Assembly (NCBI GenBank): GCA_020073305.1
Contig: JAIQFK010000022.1
Coordinates: 1 to 64,000, forward strand
Length of the DNA stretch: 64,000 nt
From: Terriglobia bacterium
GTDB taxonomy: Bacteria; Acidobacteriota; Terriglobia; Bryobacterales; Bryobacteraceae
Direction of reading: 5' to 3'
The notes under the pieces were generated by a model, which searched no databases, was not told where the DNA came from, and saw nothing but the letters and a program-made list of their open reading frames with translations. This document shows, piece after piece, positions 52,444-61,350 of the stretch. The translations under genes were made by a program, and so were the position numbers. The number at the start of each line of letters is the position of its first letter. Position 1 is the first letter of the stretch.

Positions 52444-53247
52444 TCATTTGGGGAGCAGGAAAGTGCGCGTTGACTGGAGAGTGTTGAACAGGGATTCCCG
52501 GGGTAACTCGCGGATGATCGGATCAATGAGCCAGCCGAGGCCAGTGGGGACTCTGCGCGTAAGAGAAACTGCCTCGCACTCGATGTAAACCCCGCCGTCT
52601 CGTTCCTGAAAACGCCAATACGAGTTGAGACGCCACAGAAATCCGTGATCTTTCCCCGGTGGCAATTCGCGCTCATCGGCTTTGCCTGCGTTCTCCACTT
52701 CAGCGATATGGGTGGTGCAGGACCGGCTCTGCCACCGCGTATTATCCAGGCGCTCGTAGTGCACGGCATGTTCGGTGTTGAGCACCACCGTTAACACCTT
52801 CTTCTTCTTGAGCCGCAGAAAGACCTTATAGTCGTCGCCATTGTGCGCGAGTATTCTGGAACCGATCACCTCGGGTTGATAGACCTGAGGATGATGTTCG
52901 TAGTCTTGAACGAAGTTGATGGCGCGGTCGACGGTCACGCCCGGAATGAAGACTGCGCCTAACCAATCGTGGATCACGCCGTCCGGAACCTTGAGGTCAG
53001 GTTGATCGCCTGAGGGATCGGTCAATATCTTCCCTTCCCGCAACTGCTCTTTCCGGCCGGGCGCCTGATCCGCCCACAGGAACTTTCCACCCGAAATCCG
53101 ATTGCGCAAATGCGCTTCCTTGCCCCGGATGTATTCGTCGAATGCTTTCACCGTCTGCGGCTTCAGGTCAGCCGCAGTGAGGTTCGCCGGCCATGCCAGC
53201 AGGCAGATGGACAGCGCGAGTACCCGCGTGGCGTCTTCGGTTGTCAC
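52444..53247 (-). CDS. Exported SRPBCC/START-like protein of unknown function
   Basis: 267 residues from GTG 53245-53247 with a signal peptide (LALSICLLAWPANLTAAD). The central part (VIHDWLGAVFIPGVTVDRAI, ..VFLRLKKKKVLTVVLNTEHA.., ..ERDGGVYIECEAVSLTRRVP, LIDPIIRELPRESL) has the order of strands seen in polyketide-cyclase/START-like lipid-binding folds. Its start overlaps the stop of the GH29 gene (GTGA), so it is translated together with the fucosidase. A lipid or hydrophobic ligand is possible but not shown. Confidence 0.75.
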   Translation of the reverse strand: MTTEDATRVLALSICLLAWPANLTAADLKPQTVKAFDEYIRGKEAHLRNRISGGKFLWADQAPGRKEQLREGKILTDPSGDQPDLKVPDGVIHDWLGAVFIPGVTVDRAINFVQDYEHHPQVYQPEVIGSRILAHNGDDYKVFLRLKKKKVLTVVLNTEHAVHYERLDNTRWQSRSCTTHIAEVENAGKADERELPPGKDHGFLWRLNSYWRFQERDGGVYIECEAVSLTRRVPTGLGWLIDPIIRELPRESLFNTLQSTRTFLLPK

Positions 53248-54773
53248 TTGGGCGCAATCTTGAAGGCGTAGGCGAAGTCGCCCGGTTTTTCGGACGGCAA
53301 CACGACCGTAAGGCCGGCCGCGTCACGAGTCCAGTTCAGCTTGGTTTTCGATCCCAGCATTTGCACGCTCTTGACTTCGCCCGCCATGTGAGGCGAGCCC
53401 TTGGCCAGTGACTTGATGATGAGCTTGCCATTCGCAGGCCAGGCGAGGGCGATGGCGTAGAGCGTGTCGCCTTTCGCCGTGAAACGAATATCCTCGCCGG
53501 TGAAGGGCTTGCTGGCCGTGTCCTTGAACGACCCTCCCACCACCTGTGTGGGCCCCTCGCCATAAATCTTCCAAGGCCGCGTGCCGTAAATCGCCTCGCC
53601 GTTGATGGAGAGCCAACGGCCCATCTCCAGCAGAATCTTCTGCGCCTGCTCTGGAATCGTGCCGTCGGGCTTCGGACCAACGTTCAGCAGCAGGCACCCG
53701 TTCTTGCTCACAATGTCCACCAGGTCATCCACCAGCGAGTCCGCCGAGCGGAACTCGTCATGTTCAATGTAGCCCCAGGATTTGATGCTGACCGACGTAT
53801 CCGTCTGCCAAAACAGCGGGCGCATCTTGTCCAGTTTGCCGCGTTCGATGTCCAGCACCGCGGTCTGTTCGGGGAAGGCCTCATGCTTGTAGTTAATGGC
53901 CACACCGCGCTTCCATTCGGCTGCGCGATTGTAATAGTAAGCCGCGAACTTCTGGAGATACGGCTTCCATGCGGGCTCCTCGATCCACCAGTCGAACCAA
54001 ACCACCTCGGGCTGGTATTTGTCCACGATTTCCGTCGACCGGGCCAGCCAGTTATCCATGTGCGCTTTGTTCGGCTGGTTGTCCTGCTTCGCGCCGGGAA
54101 GCCGCTGCGGCTGGGCCGGCCCATAGAAGCTTAAGTAGCGAGGGTCTCTGACGTCCGAGTCGAACTTCATCCCGCCTTCAAAAAAGAACCAGTGTTCGGC
54201 GCGGTGCGACGACGCGCCGAAATGAAGCCCCTGCTTGCGAACGGCCGCGGCCAGTTCGCCGGCGATATCGCGCTTGGGTCCCATCTTCGCGGCGCTCCAG
54301 TCGGTAAAGCTGCAGTCGTACATGGGAAATCCGTCGTGATGCTCAGCGACCGGCACCACGTATTTGGCGCCCGCCTTGCGGAACAATTCGGCCCAGGCGT
54401 TGGGGTCGAACTTCTCGGCTTTGAATCGCGGGATGAAGTCCTTGTAGCCGAACTTGGATTGCGGTCCGAAGGTTTCCACGTGGTGCTTGAAAACCGGGCT
54501 GTCCTGCAAATACATGTTGCGCGGGTACCATTCGCTGTCGAACGCCGGAACCGAGTAGAGACCCCAGTGGATGAAGATGCCGAACTTGGCGTCGAGATAC
54601 CACGCCGGAACCTTGTACGCCTTGAGTGATTCCCAGGACGCCTGAAACGGCCCCTTGGCTACTTCTTGATCAACCGACCGCAGGGCGCTCTGGACCCTCT
54701 GTTCGTATGTCTCGGCGGATGCGCTGATGGTGATCGCCACCAGCGCGCACAGAAGTTTCCCTCGAATCATCAT
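53244..54773 (-). CDS. Alpha-L-fucosidase (GH29)
   Basis: 509 residues with a signal peptide (GKLLCALVAITISASAE). The GH29 hallmarks are WYLDAKFGIFIHWGLYSVPA, VPVAEHHDGFPMYDC and the nucleophile region EVVWFDWWIEEP. It cleaves terminal alpha-L-fucose from glycans, outside the cytoplasm. Operon partner of the SRPBCC-like protein gene downstream. Confidence 0.93.
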   Translation of the reverse strand: MMIRGKLLCALVAITISASAETYEQRVQSALRSVDQEVAKGPFQASWESLKAYKVPAWYLDAKFGIFIHWGLYSVPAFDSEWYPRNMYLQDSPVFKHHVETFGPQSKFGYKDFIPRFKAEKFDPNAWAELFRKAGAKYVVPVAEHHDGFPMYDCSFTDWSAAKMGPKRDIAGELAAAVRKQGLHFGASSHRAEHWFFFEGGMKFDSDVRDPRYLSFYGPAQPQRLPGAKQDNQPNKAHMDNWLARSTEIVDKYQPEVVWFDWWIEEPAWKPYLQKFAAYYYNRAAEWKRGVAINYKHEAFPEQTAVLDIERGKLDKMRPLFWQTDTSVSIKSWGYIEHDEFRSADSLVDDLVDIVSKNGCLLLNVGPKPDGTIPEQAQKILLEMGRWLSINGEAIYGTRPWKIYGEGPTQVVGGSFKDTASKPFTGEDIRFTAKGDTLYAIALAWPANGKLIIKSLAKGSPHMAGEVKSVQMLGSKTKLNWTRDAAGLTVVLPSEKPGDFAYAFKIAPK

Positions 54774-54800
54774 GGATGCGTCGAGGATATCAGAATTTGC

Positions 54801-55550
54801 TTATGGTGTGACGGCGTTATGGCGGCGTTGCAGCCTGGCTTTGACGTCCGGCCAGAATTCTTTCAGGACGTTGGAGATGGCGTCGGTGCCGAGCTGGAGG
54901 CCCAGCTTCTCGAGATTCTCCGATGCGTTCCGGGTGTCCGGATTATACGCATTGGAAATCGCCACTGCGGTCGAGTTGCCGGCGACCTCCGAAAAGTTGA
55001 ATCGGTTCCGCCCGGCATCCGTCCGCGTGACCAGGATGCGCGTCAACGCATAGAATGTTCTCCCCAACGTGCCGCCCGTGCCGCGGCGGAAGTATCGCAT
55101 GTCTTCGTGCAAAAGGCTGGGGAACACTCCCTCGGTCATCATGTTGCCGATCAGTTGATCGCCGTAACCGGCCGCATAGCGCATGGCGTAACCCTTGATG
55201 CCCTGGCCGAACGAGGGATTGGAATTCTCGATCTGCGAAATGCCCGCGAAACCTGCGGAGATGAAATAGATGGGATAGTCAAACGAATCCTTCGAGGCGA
55301 TCCAGAATTTGCGCCGTACCGTCAGCGGCTCCACTCCGTCGGTGCCGTTTACCGTCCGGTAATTCGGCAAAATCCCATAGGCGCGCTTGTCGGGCGCGGT
55401 ATTGTCACTGCCAGCTTCCTGTTTCGGCTGCTTTTCCACGTCGCTGGGCGTTGCCTGTTGCGCGGCGACACACCACGGGAAGACTACCGCCATGAGCAGA
55501 GGCGACAGGCAAGAGACGAGCGGCCGGGGGGAGATCAAAACCTTTGGCAC
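54801..55550 (-). CDS. Conserved exported protein of unknown function
   Basis: 249 residues with a signal peptide (PLVSCLSPLLMAVVFPWCVAA) and a Gln/Lys/Asp-rich linker. The remaining part (KFWIASKDSFDYPIYFISAG, GIKGYAMRYAAGYGDQLIGN, MTEGVFPSLLHEDMRYFRRG) matches no named family that I recognise. Glycine- and aromatic-rich amphipathic segments are compatible with an outer-membrane association. Upstream of the fucosidase gene by 27 bases and on the same strand; possibly the first gene of that operon. Confidence 0.72.
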   Translation of the reverse strand: MPKVLISPRPLVSCLSPLLMAVVFPWCVAAQQATPSDVEKQPKQEAGSDNTAPDKRAYGILPNYRTVNGTDGVEPLTVRRKFWIASKDSFDYPIYFISAGFAGISQIENSNPSFGQGIKGYAMRYAAGYGDQLIGNMMTEGVFPSLLHEDMRYFRRGTGGTLGRTFYALTRILVTRTDAGRNRFNFSEVAGNSTAVAISNAYNPDTRNASENLEKLGLQLGTDAISNVLKEFWPDVKARLQRRHNAVTP

Positions 55551-55633
55551 TATCTAATAATGTTCTTAAATGATAGCAAGGTTACGTAAGTTCCTAAATG
55601 TTAATGTCCGCAAAACTCGGATAAAATGGTCCG

Positions 55634-56206
55634 ATGGCGCCTGCCTGCACTGAAATGATTGCCGATCAGCTCATCGCCTTGCTCGAAGCCGCCGGCCAAT
55701 CGGCATACTTTGGCGAGCGTGTGACCCAGCTCGAACATGCGTTGCAGTGCGCCCAGCTGGCCACCGACTCGGACGCCGACGAGGAAATGATCATCGCGGC
55801 GCTGCTGCACGATATCGGTCACCTCCTGGAAGACGAAGGCCTGCATCATCCCGAGGTTGGCGTGATTGACCACGACGCGGCCGGAGCACGCTACCTGCGC
55901 GAGCGGGGCTTTTCGGCCCGCGTGGCTGCGCTCGTCGGCGGCCACGTCGAGGCCAAGCGGTATCTCACCCGAACGAATCCGGCGTATTTCGCCAAACTGT
56001 CTCCCGCGAGTGTAACGACCTTGCAGTTGCAAGGAGGCCCGATGACCGAAGAGCAAGCCGCGGCTTTCGAGAGTGATCCGTTCAAGGAACAGAAGTTGCG
56101 GCTTCGCTCCTGGGATGAAACCGGCAAGCGCCCCGGCTGGATGGTGGCTCCGCTTTCTTCGTATCGGCCGATTCTCCTCGGCCACCTGAATCGCGCCGAG
56201 AACTAG
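55634..56206 (+). CDS. HD-domain oxygenase, PhnZ/TmpB-like
   Basis: 190 residues. All six diiron ligands known from PhnZ can be placed: H35 (LEHALQ), H59-D60 (LLHDIGH), H80 (DHDAAG), H104 (VGGHVEAKRYL) and D161 (RSWDETGK). The substrate-binding tyrosine and glutamate are Y25 and E28 (AYFGERV). PhnZ cleaves organophosphonates by a mixed-valent diiron reaction, releasing phosphate. No phosphonate transport or PhnY-like hydroxylase gene is near. A different substrate in the same oxygenase family is possible. Confidence 0.85.
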   Translation: MAPACTEMIADQLIALLEAAGQSAYFGERVTQLEHALQCAQLATDSDADEEMIIAALLHDIGHLLEDEGLHHPEVGVIDHDAAGARYLRERGFSARVAALVGGHVEAKRYLTRTNPAYFAKLSPASVTTLQLQGGPMTEEQAAAFESDPFKEQKLRLRSWDETGKRPGWMVAPLSSYRPILLGHLNRAEN

Positions 56207-56213
56207 GACCCGC

Positions 56214-56585
56214 ATGCTCGTACGCAGCCTCGTCTGCTTCTTCGCCGTTTCCGTCGCCTGGGCGGAAATTGCGGACGCGACCGTCGAACAAACCGGCGTT
56301 CACCGCTACCACATCGCCTTCCGCATGGGGCCGGCCGATGCCCGCGTTTCCATCTTCGCCAGCCACTCACCCGATCAGCCTGAAGACGCGAAACCCATCA
56401 CAGCCACCAGTGATTCCGCCGCCGACATCCACCTGCATGGCTGGACGGGCCGCGCTTATTTCCACCTGAAAACCGCCGATGGCCAGACCCGTGCCGTGTC
56501 CATTCGCCGGCTGCCGCTCGAAGGCCAGAACAATTTCCGGGACTTGGGCGGGTACCGGTGGGGCCGTCTCTATCGCTCCCGATGA
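56214..56585 (+). pseudogene. Truncated tyrosine phosphatase-like protein, N-terminal part
   Basis: A signal peptide (LVCFFAVSVAWAEI) and an N-terminal beta domain are followed by LPLEGQNNFRDLGGYRWGRL and a stop. NFRDLGGY is the start of the exported dual-specificity/tyrosine phosphatase domain (Y_phosphatase3); the catalytic HCxxGxxR part is missing. The stop is followed in the same frame by an unrelated TonB-receptor piece. Confidence 0.65.
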
Positions 56586-56699
56586 TACGATCGCCCGTAC
56601 CGCGGTTTCGTATCCGGCGCCCACTCGCTCAATGCGAAGGGCTTCACGGCCGTGGTTTATGGCCTCAACCTGACCAACGAAGTTTTCGGATTTTACCAG
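56586..56699 (+). pseudogene. Fragment of a TonB-dependent receptor
   Basis: In frame after the stop of the phosphatase fragment, the DNA encodes YDRPYRGFVSGAHSLNAKGF and VVYGLNLTNEVFGFYQG. This resembles the C-terminal strands of acidobacterial TonB-dependent carboxypeptidase-regulatory receptors (GLNLTNEVFGFYQGS). Only about 38 codons remain. It shows a recombination junction between two gene fragments. Confidence 0.5.
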
Positions 56700-56705
56700 G
56701 GCCGC

Positions 56706-57077
56706 CTATGCTTTGGCGCGAATAGCGCGACGGATACGGAAGCAGTAGATGCCAAGGATCGCCGCGCAAACGGCTGCGCCCGTCCAGGCGATCACGGTCT
56801 CCGGAAGATTGGGATAAATCAGCTTGTCCAGATAGTAAACCAGGAAGCCCTGGTGGGATGGCGTTGCGCCGGATCGGGCTTCGAGCCACTGCTCCATCAA
56901 CGTGAGCGGGCACGGCCAGGGGCCCAGTTCCACGGCAATTCCCCAGACCAGCGACGCGATGTGCACCCATGCGAGCGTGCGGCGGCCGCGCGTCACAAGC
57001 CAGCCAAGCAGAATCCACGCGATCCAGAGCAAATGCAACAGCAAAACGCCGGATTCGAGTGCGGCGTAAATCGGCAC
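56706..57077 (-). CDS. DUF2784 membrane protein
   Basis: 123 residues with four predicted transmembrane helices (VLLLHLLWIAWILLGWLV, LAWVHIASLVWGIAVEL, VIAWTGAAVCAAILGIYC). The CPLTLMEQWLE and FLVYYLDKLIYP segments mark DUF2784. Function unknown. Two bases downstream of a GNAT gene on the same strand, so co-transcribed. Confidence 0.85.
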   Translation of the reverse strand: MPIYAALESGVLLLHLLWIAWILLGWLVTRGRRTLAWVHIASLVWGIAVELGPWPCPLTLMEQWLEARSGATPSHQGFLVYYLDKLIYPNLPETVIAWTGAAVCAAILGIYCFRIRRAIRAKA

Positions 57078-57079
57078 AC

Positions 57080-57628
57080 CTACACGGCCCGAGCGCTTCT
57101 TCGCCTGTCTTGAAGCAGCAGTTCCATGACAACGGTTGAGTCCGTCGGGCCCGAATAATACCGCGGAGTGGTTCGAACCACCCGGAATCCAAACCTTCGA
57201 TTGAGCCGGATGATCGGGAGATTTTGTTTTCGCGTATTGGTGACCATCCGGGTGAACCCGTAATATCGGGCGTATGAGATTTCCCAGGACTTCAGCAACG
57301 CGCCGAAGCCCTGGCCTTGGAATTTGGGGAGAATGCCCGTGCTGCTGATGTACAGAGAACCTTTTCGAGAACGGTTAACACCTTCCTCGCTAATGTCTTC
57401 CCGAAAATCCACGTGCTTCTCGAATGCACAACAGCCTACCTTGACTCCGTCAACCACCATCCAATACGACTCGCAGGTCTTCCACGCGGTCACGTCGAAC
57501 AGGTCGGAACGAGGAAAAATTTTCCGATCGAATGCCATCAGACTGCGGATCTCGTCGGGCAGGATTGCCTTCCTGAACTCGGTTCGCATAGGGAAACGTA
57601 CACGAATTGCCATCTTACATCCGGCCAT
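57080..57628 (-). CDS. GNAT family N-acetyltransferase
   Basis: 182 residues (an internal ATG at 57611-57613 would give 177). The acetyl-CoA loop is SSTGILPKFQGQGFGALLKS and the last strand-helix is IIRLNRRFGFRVVRTTPRYY. Substrate unknown. Co-transcribed with the DUF2784 gene. Confidence 0.83.
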   Translation of the reverse strand: MAGCKMAIRVRFPMRTEFRKAILPDEIRSLMAFDRKIFPRSDLFDVTAWKTCESYWMVVDGVKVGCCAFEKHVDFREDISEEGVNRSRKGSLYISSTGILPKFQGQGFGALLKSWEISYARYYGFTRMVTNTRKQNLPIIRLNRRFGFRVVRTTPRYYSGPTDSTVVMELLLQDRRRSARAV

Positions 57629-57687
57629 CTTGCGGTGAATTGCGTCATGATGGAACGTACAAAAGGATGCTAGTCTCGAAACATTGC

Positions 57688-59004
57688 ATGACGCCTGACA
57701 ATCGGTTCACTCGTCTCCTGGCCTTTGTACTGGCCACCGCGTCGCTGTTGCCGGCACAGCAGACGCCGCTGGCCGTGGTCGGCGCACACGTGATCCCCAT
57801 CAGCGGGCCGGAATTCGACAACGGGGTCTTGGTCGTCGAAGGCGGAAAGATCGTCTCAGTGGGCCCGGCGCGTTCCACGAAGATTCCAGACAACGCGCAG
57901 CGCATCGATGCTTCCGGCAAAATTCTCATGCCCGGCCTCATCGACTCGCACAGCCACATCGGTTCACCAGCCGGCGGGGATGGGAGCGCGCCTATCCAGC
58001 CGGATGTCCGCGTGCTCGACAGCATCAACGTCCGCGACGCCCACATTCAGAAAGCGCAGGCCGGCGGCATTACCACCGCCAACGTGATGCCTGGCTCGGG
58101 GCATCTGCTCAGCGGGCAGACCGTGTACTTGAAGCTGAAGGATGGGCGCACCATCGAAGATTTGCTCATCCACCTCGCTGACGGACGAATCGCCGGCGGC
58201 ATGAAGATGGCTAACGGGACCAACTCCCGCCGCCAGCCGCCCTTCCCCGGTACGCGCGCCAAATCCGCCGCGCTCGTGCGCGAGCAGTACGTGAAGGCCG
58301 AAGAATACCGCGACAAGATCCGCAAGGCGGGCGGCGACACCTCCAAAATGCCTCCGCGCGATCTGAACATGGAAGCCCTGGTCGAGGTGCTCGACGGCAA
58401 GCGCGTGGTGCAGTTTCACACGCACCGCCACGACGACATCCTCACCGTGCTTCGCCTGGCGAACGAATTCCACTTCAAGGTCGTCCTGCATCACGTGAGC
58501 GATGCGTGGATGGTCGCCGACCAGATCGCCGCGGCCCACGTGCCGGTGTCTCTGATTGTGATCGACAGTCCCGGTGGAAAAATCGAAGCTAAAGATGTTA
58601 GCTTCGCGAGCGGCGCGGTGCTCGAAAAAGCCGGAGTGCTGGTCGGTTTTCATACCGACGACTCCATCACGGACTCGCGCCTGTTCATGCGAAGCGCGGC
58701 TCTCGCCGTGCGCGCCGGCATGTCACGCGAAAAGGCTCTCTACGGTGTCACCATGGCGAACGCCCGCATTCTCGAGTTGCAGGACCGGATCGGTTCGCTC
58801 GAGCCGGGCAAGGACGCCGACTTCATCCTGCTCTCGGGCGACCCGCTGAGCGTCTACACACACGTCCTCGAAACCTGGGTGGAAGGTGTCAGAGTGTTTG
58901 ACCGCTCCGATCCCAAGGATTACCTCTACGCGGTGGGCGGCTACGGCGCGAGCCATGACCAGGACGATATGAACTTTGATGACGAAGAGAAGGAGGAGCG
59001 GTAG
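57688..59004 (+). CDS. Exported amidohydrolase (imidazolonepropionase-like), catalytic member of a pair
   Basis: 438 residues from ATG 57688 with a signal peptide (FTRLLAFVLATASLLPAQ). Metal-binding motifs are present: HSHIGS in GLIDSHSHIG, FHTHRHDD, LHHVSDAW and GFHTDDSIT. The C-terminus AGKD-type box (GSLEPGKDADFILLSGDP) is typical of the amidohydrolase superfamily. It likely hydrolyses a cyclic amide or similar bond in the periplasm. The stop lies one base before the start of a paralogue. Confidence 0.86.
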   Translation: MTPDNRFTRLLAFVLATASLLPAQQTPLAVVGAHVIPISGPEFDNGVLVVEGGKIVSVGPARSTKIPDNAQRIDASGKILMPGLIDSHSHIGSPAGGDGSAPIQPDVRVLDSINVRDAHIQKAQAGGITTANVMPGSGHLLSGQTVYLKLKDGRTIEDLLIHLADGRIAGGMKMANGTNSRRQPPFPGTRAKSAALVREQYVKAEEYRDKIRKAGGDTSKMPPRDLNMEALVEVLDGKRVVQFHTHRHDDILTVLRLANEFHFKVVLHHVSDAWMVADQIAAAHVPVSLIVIDSPGGKIEAKDVSFASGAVLEKAGVLVGFHTDDSITDSRLFMRSAALAVRAGMSREKALYGVTMANARILELQDRIGSLEPGKDADFILLSGDPLSVYTHVLETWVEGVRVFDRSDPKDYLYAVGGYGASHDQDDMNFDDEEKEER

Positions 59005-59005
59005 A

Positions 59006-60247
59006 ATGCGGCGCACTCGATTCGTTCTTGCCTGCCTTGCCTGTGCGTCAACTGCTTTCCTCGAGGCTCAGCTAGCCATCCGCGGCGACAAGGTCTACAC
59101 GATGTCCGGCCCTCCCATCGCGGACGGCGTGGTTCTCGTTCGCGGCAGCAAGATCGAGCGCGTTGGCCGAGCTTCCGAAATTTCCATTCCTTCCGATTAC
59201 AAGCTCCTTCGCGCCAAAGTGGTTACGCCGGGACTGGTGGACGCGCACTCGACCGTCGGGCTCACTGGCTATCTCAATCAGCCGCACGATCAGGACATGC
59301 TGGAAAAATCCGCTCCGATCCAGCCCGAGCTTCGCGCCATCGATGCTTACGATGGCCGTGACCGCCTGGTTGGCTATATTCGCGGGTTCGGCGTAACCAC
59401 CATTCACACCGGCCACGGCCCAGGAGCGCTGATTTCCGGCCAGACGATGATCGCCAAGACGGCTTACGACAACGTGGAACGGGCCACCATGGTGCCGCTC
59501 GCCATGGTGGCCGCGACGCTGGGAGAGGGAGCGCGCGCCGAAACCGGTAAATCGCCCGGCACTCGCGCCAAGATGATTGCCATGCTGCGTGAAGAGTTCA
59601 TCAAGGCGCAGGAGTACTCGAGGAAGCGCGAAAAGCCAGCAACCGAAAAAGAGAAAGATAAAGATAAGGACAAGGAACCGCCCGCGCGCGATCTGCGCAC
59701 GGAGATGACGGCCCGAATGCTGAAAGGCGAAGTGCCACTCCTGGTGACCGTCCATCGCGCCAACGACATCTTGTCCACCATCCGTTTGGGGCAGGAGTTC
59801 CATTTGAAGATCGTTCTCGATGGCGTCGCCGAAGCCTATCTGGTCTTGCCGGAAATCAAGGCCTCGGGCTATCCCGTCATCCTGCACCCGACGATGTACC
59901 GCTCCGGTGGCGAAACTGAAAACCTGAGCATGACCACCGCCGCCAAGCTGCGCGACGCGGGCATCCCTTTCGCGCTCGAAAGTGGTTTCGAAGATTACGT
60001 GCCGAAGACGCGCGTGATTCTTTTCGAAGCTGCCATCGCCGCCGCCAACGGCCTCAGCTTCGAAGAAGCCCTGGCCACAATCACCGCGAGCGCGGCGAGA
60101 ATTATCGGCGTTTGGGACCGCGTCGGCTCGCTCGACGCGGGCAAGGACGGCGACCTTGCACTCTACGACGGCGACCCGTTCGAATATACGACGCACTGTA
60201 CCGGCGTGGTCATTGATGGGCAGGTGGTGAGCACCGCGCAGAACTGA
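59006..60247 (+). CDS. Amidohydrolase paralogue lacking metal ligands
   Basis: 413 residues from ATG 59006 with AGGAGG-like sequence upstream and a signal peptide (RFVLACLACASTAFLEAQ). It aligns throughout with the preceding protein, but HSHIGS became HSTVGL, FHTHRHDD became VTVHRAND, LHHVSDAW became LDGVAEAY, and the late FHTDDS became ALESGFED. At least four ligand positions are lost. It is presumably a non-catalytic partner or pseudoenzyme. A Lys/Asp/Glu-rich insertion (about 215-235) is present. Confidence 0.85.
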   Translation: MRRTRFVLACLACASTAFLEAQLAIRGDKVYTMSGPPIADGVVLVRGSKIERVGRASEISIPSDYKLLRAKVVTPGLVDAHSTVGLTGYLNQPHDQDMLEKSAPIQPELRAIDAYDGRDRLVGYIRGFGVTTIHTGHGPGALISGQTMIAKTAYDNVERATMVPLAMVAATLGEGARAETGKSPGTRAKMIAMLREEFIKAQEYSRKREKPATEKEKDKDKDKEPPARDLRTEMTARMLKGEVPLLVTVHRANDILSTIRLGQEFHLKIVLDGVAEAYLVLPEIKASGYPVILHPTMYRSGGETENLSMTTAAKLRDAGIPFALESGFEDYVPKTRVILFEAAIAAANGLSFEEALATITASAARIIGVWDRVGSLDAGKDGDLALYDGDPFEYTTHCTGVVIDGQVVSTAQN

Positions 60248-60254
60248 AAAGCGT

Positions 60255-61244
60255 GTGGACAGAGTTGCGTTATTGCTCGCTAGCGCGGCCTTGGCCGCAG
60301 GCATCCTCAAACCCGCGGACGCGCCCTATCCGAAGCTCTTCTTCCAGCGCGGCGTCAACTTCACGGCCGAAGAACCCGCTGGCTACAATCCGCAATCCGC
60401 TCTACAGTTGCTCGACCGGTTGAAATCCTACGCTGTGGATTCGATTGCTCTCGTACCCTACGGTTTTGCCGATTCGAGAGAACCCACCGTGCGCTTCGGC
60501 GGCAGCAGTATGGAGCGCACCGAAGACATCGAAGCGCTCACCGCTCTCGCGCACCAGCGTGGCATGAAAGTCCTGCTCAAGCCCCAGCTTTGGACGCGAG
60601 GAGGTTTTCCGGGCAACCTCGAGTTCGCCGATCCACCCAGGCGCGCCCGATGGTTCGCCGAGTACCGCAAATTTCTGGAATATTACGCCACCGCCGCCGC
60701 GCGCATGCACGCCGATCTGTTCTCGGTCGGTGTCGAACTCGGCAAGATGACGCCGTACGAAGCCGACTGGCGCGCCTTGATCGCCCGCGCGCGCGAACTC
60801 TATCCCGGCCCGCTGGTCTACTCCGCCACGCAAGGCCCGGAATTTGAAACCATTCGCTTCTGGGATGCGCTCGATTACATCGGCCTGAACGAATACTATC
60901 CGTTGCCCGACGATCTCTCGACCGCCACCCTCGTCCGCACGGTCGAAGCCGTCCAGAAGAAATTCGCACGCCCCGTGATTTTCACCGAAGCCGGCTTTTC
61001 GAACCACGCGCATCCCAACCGCGCGCCCTGGGATGAAACCCCGCGGGCCCTCGCCCCCGCCGATCAGGCACGTTGCTACGAAGCCGTCTTCAAAGCGTTC
61101 TACGCGAAGCCCTGGTTTCAGGGAGTGTACTGGTGGAAAGTCGGCACCGACGGCTTCGGCGGCTCCGCCGACGGGTCACACACGCCGTGGGGAAAGCCGG
61201 CGATGGACGTGGTGCGCCGGTGGTATCAGAGTCGACAAAGATGA
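60255..61244 (+). CDS. GH113-like TIM-barrel glycoside hydrolase
   Basis: 329 residues from GTG 60255 with a short signal peptide. VGVELGKMTPYEADWRALI supplies the acid/base Glu and PVIFTEAGFSNHAHPNRAPW the nucleophile Glu, in the spacing of clan GH-A. YIGLNEYYPL and GVYWWKVG are further barrel strands. Nearest recognisable family is GH113 (beta-mannanase), but the substrate is uncertain. Follows the amidohydrolase pair by 7 bases and may be in its operon. Confidence 0.78.
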   Translation: MDRVALLLASAALAAGILKPADAPYPKLFFQRGVNFTAEEPAGYNPQSALQLLDRLKSYAVDSIALVPYGFADSREPTVRFGGSSMERTEDIEALTALAHQRGMKVLLKPQLWTRGGFPGNLEFADPPRRARWFAEYRKFLEYYATAAARMHADLFSVGVELGKMTPYEADWRALIARARELYPGPLVYSATQGPEFETIRFWDALDYIGLNEYYPLPDDLSTATLVRTVEAVQKKFARPVIFTEAGFSNHAHPNRAPWDETPRALAPADQARCYEAVFKAFYAKPWFQGVYWWKVGTDGFGGSADGSHTPWGKPAMDVVRRWYQSRQR

Positions 61245-61245
61245 C

Positions 61246-61278
61246 GAAAAACGGGGACTGGCTACGCTGTCCCAAGCC
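61246..61278. repeat. Half copy of the palindromic repeat family
   Basis: GAAAAACGGGGACTGGCTAC and the following GCTGTCCCAAGCCG match one inverted end of the elements near 35-36 kb (about 24 of 27). The partner end is not present. It starts right at the stop of the GH113-like gene. Confidence 0.65.
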
Positions 61279-61350
61279 GGGCCAAATGCGCGCTCAACGA
61301 AAGCAGCCTCACCGGCAGGAGGGCGCGCGGAACGATCCGTCGGCAGGATT

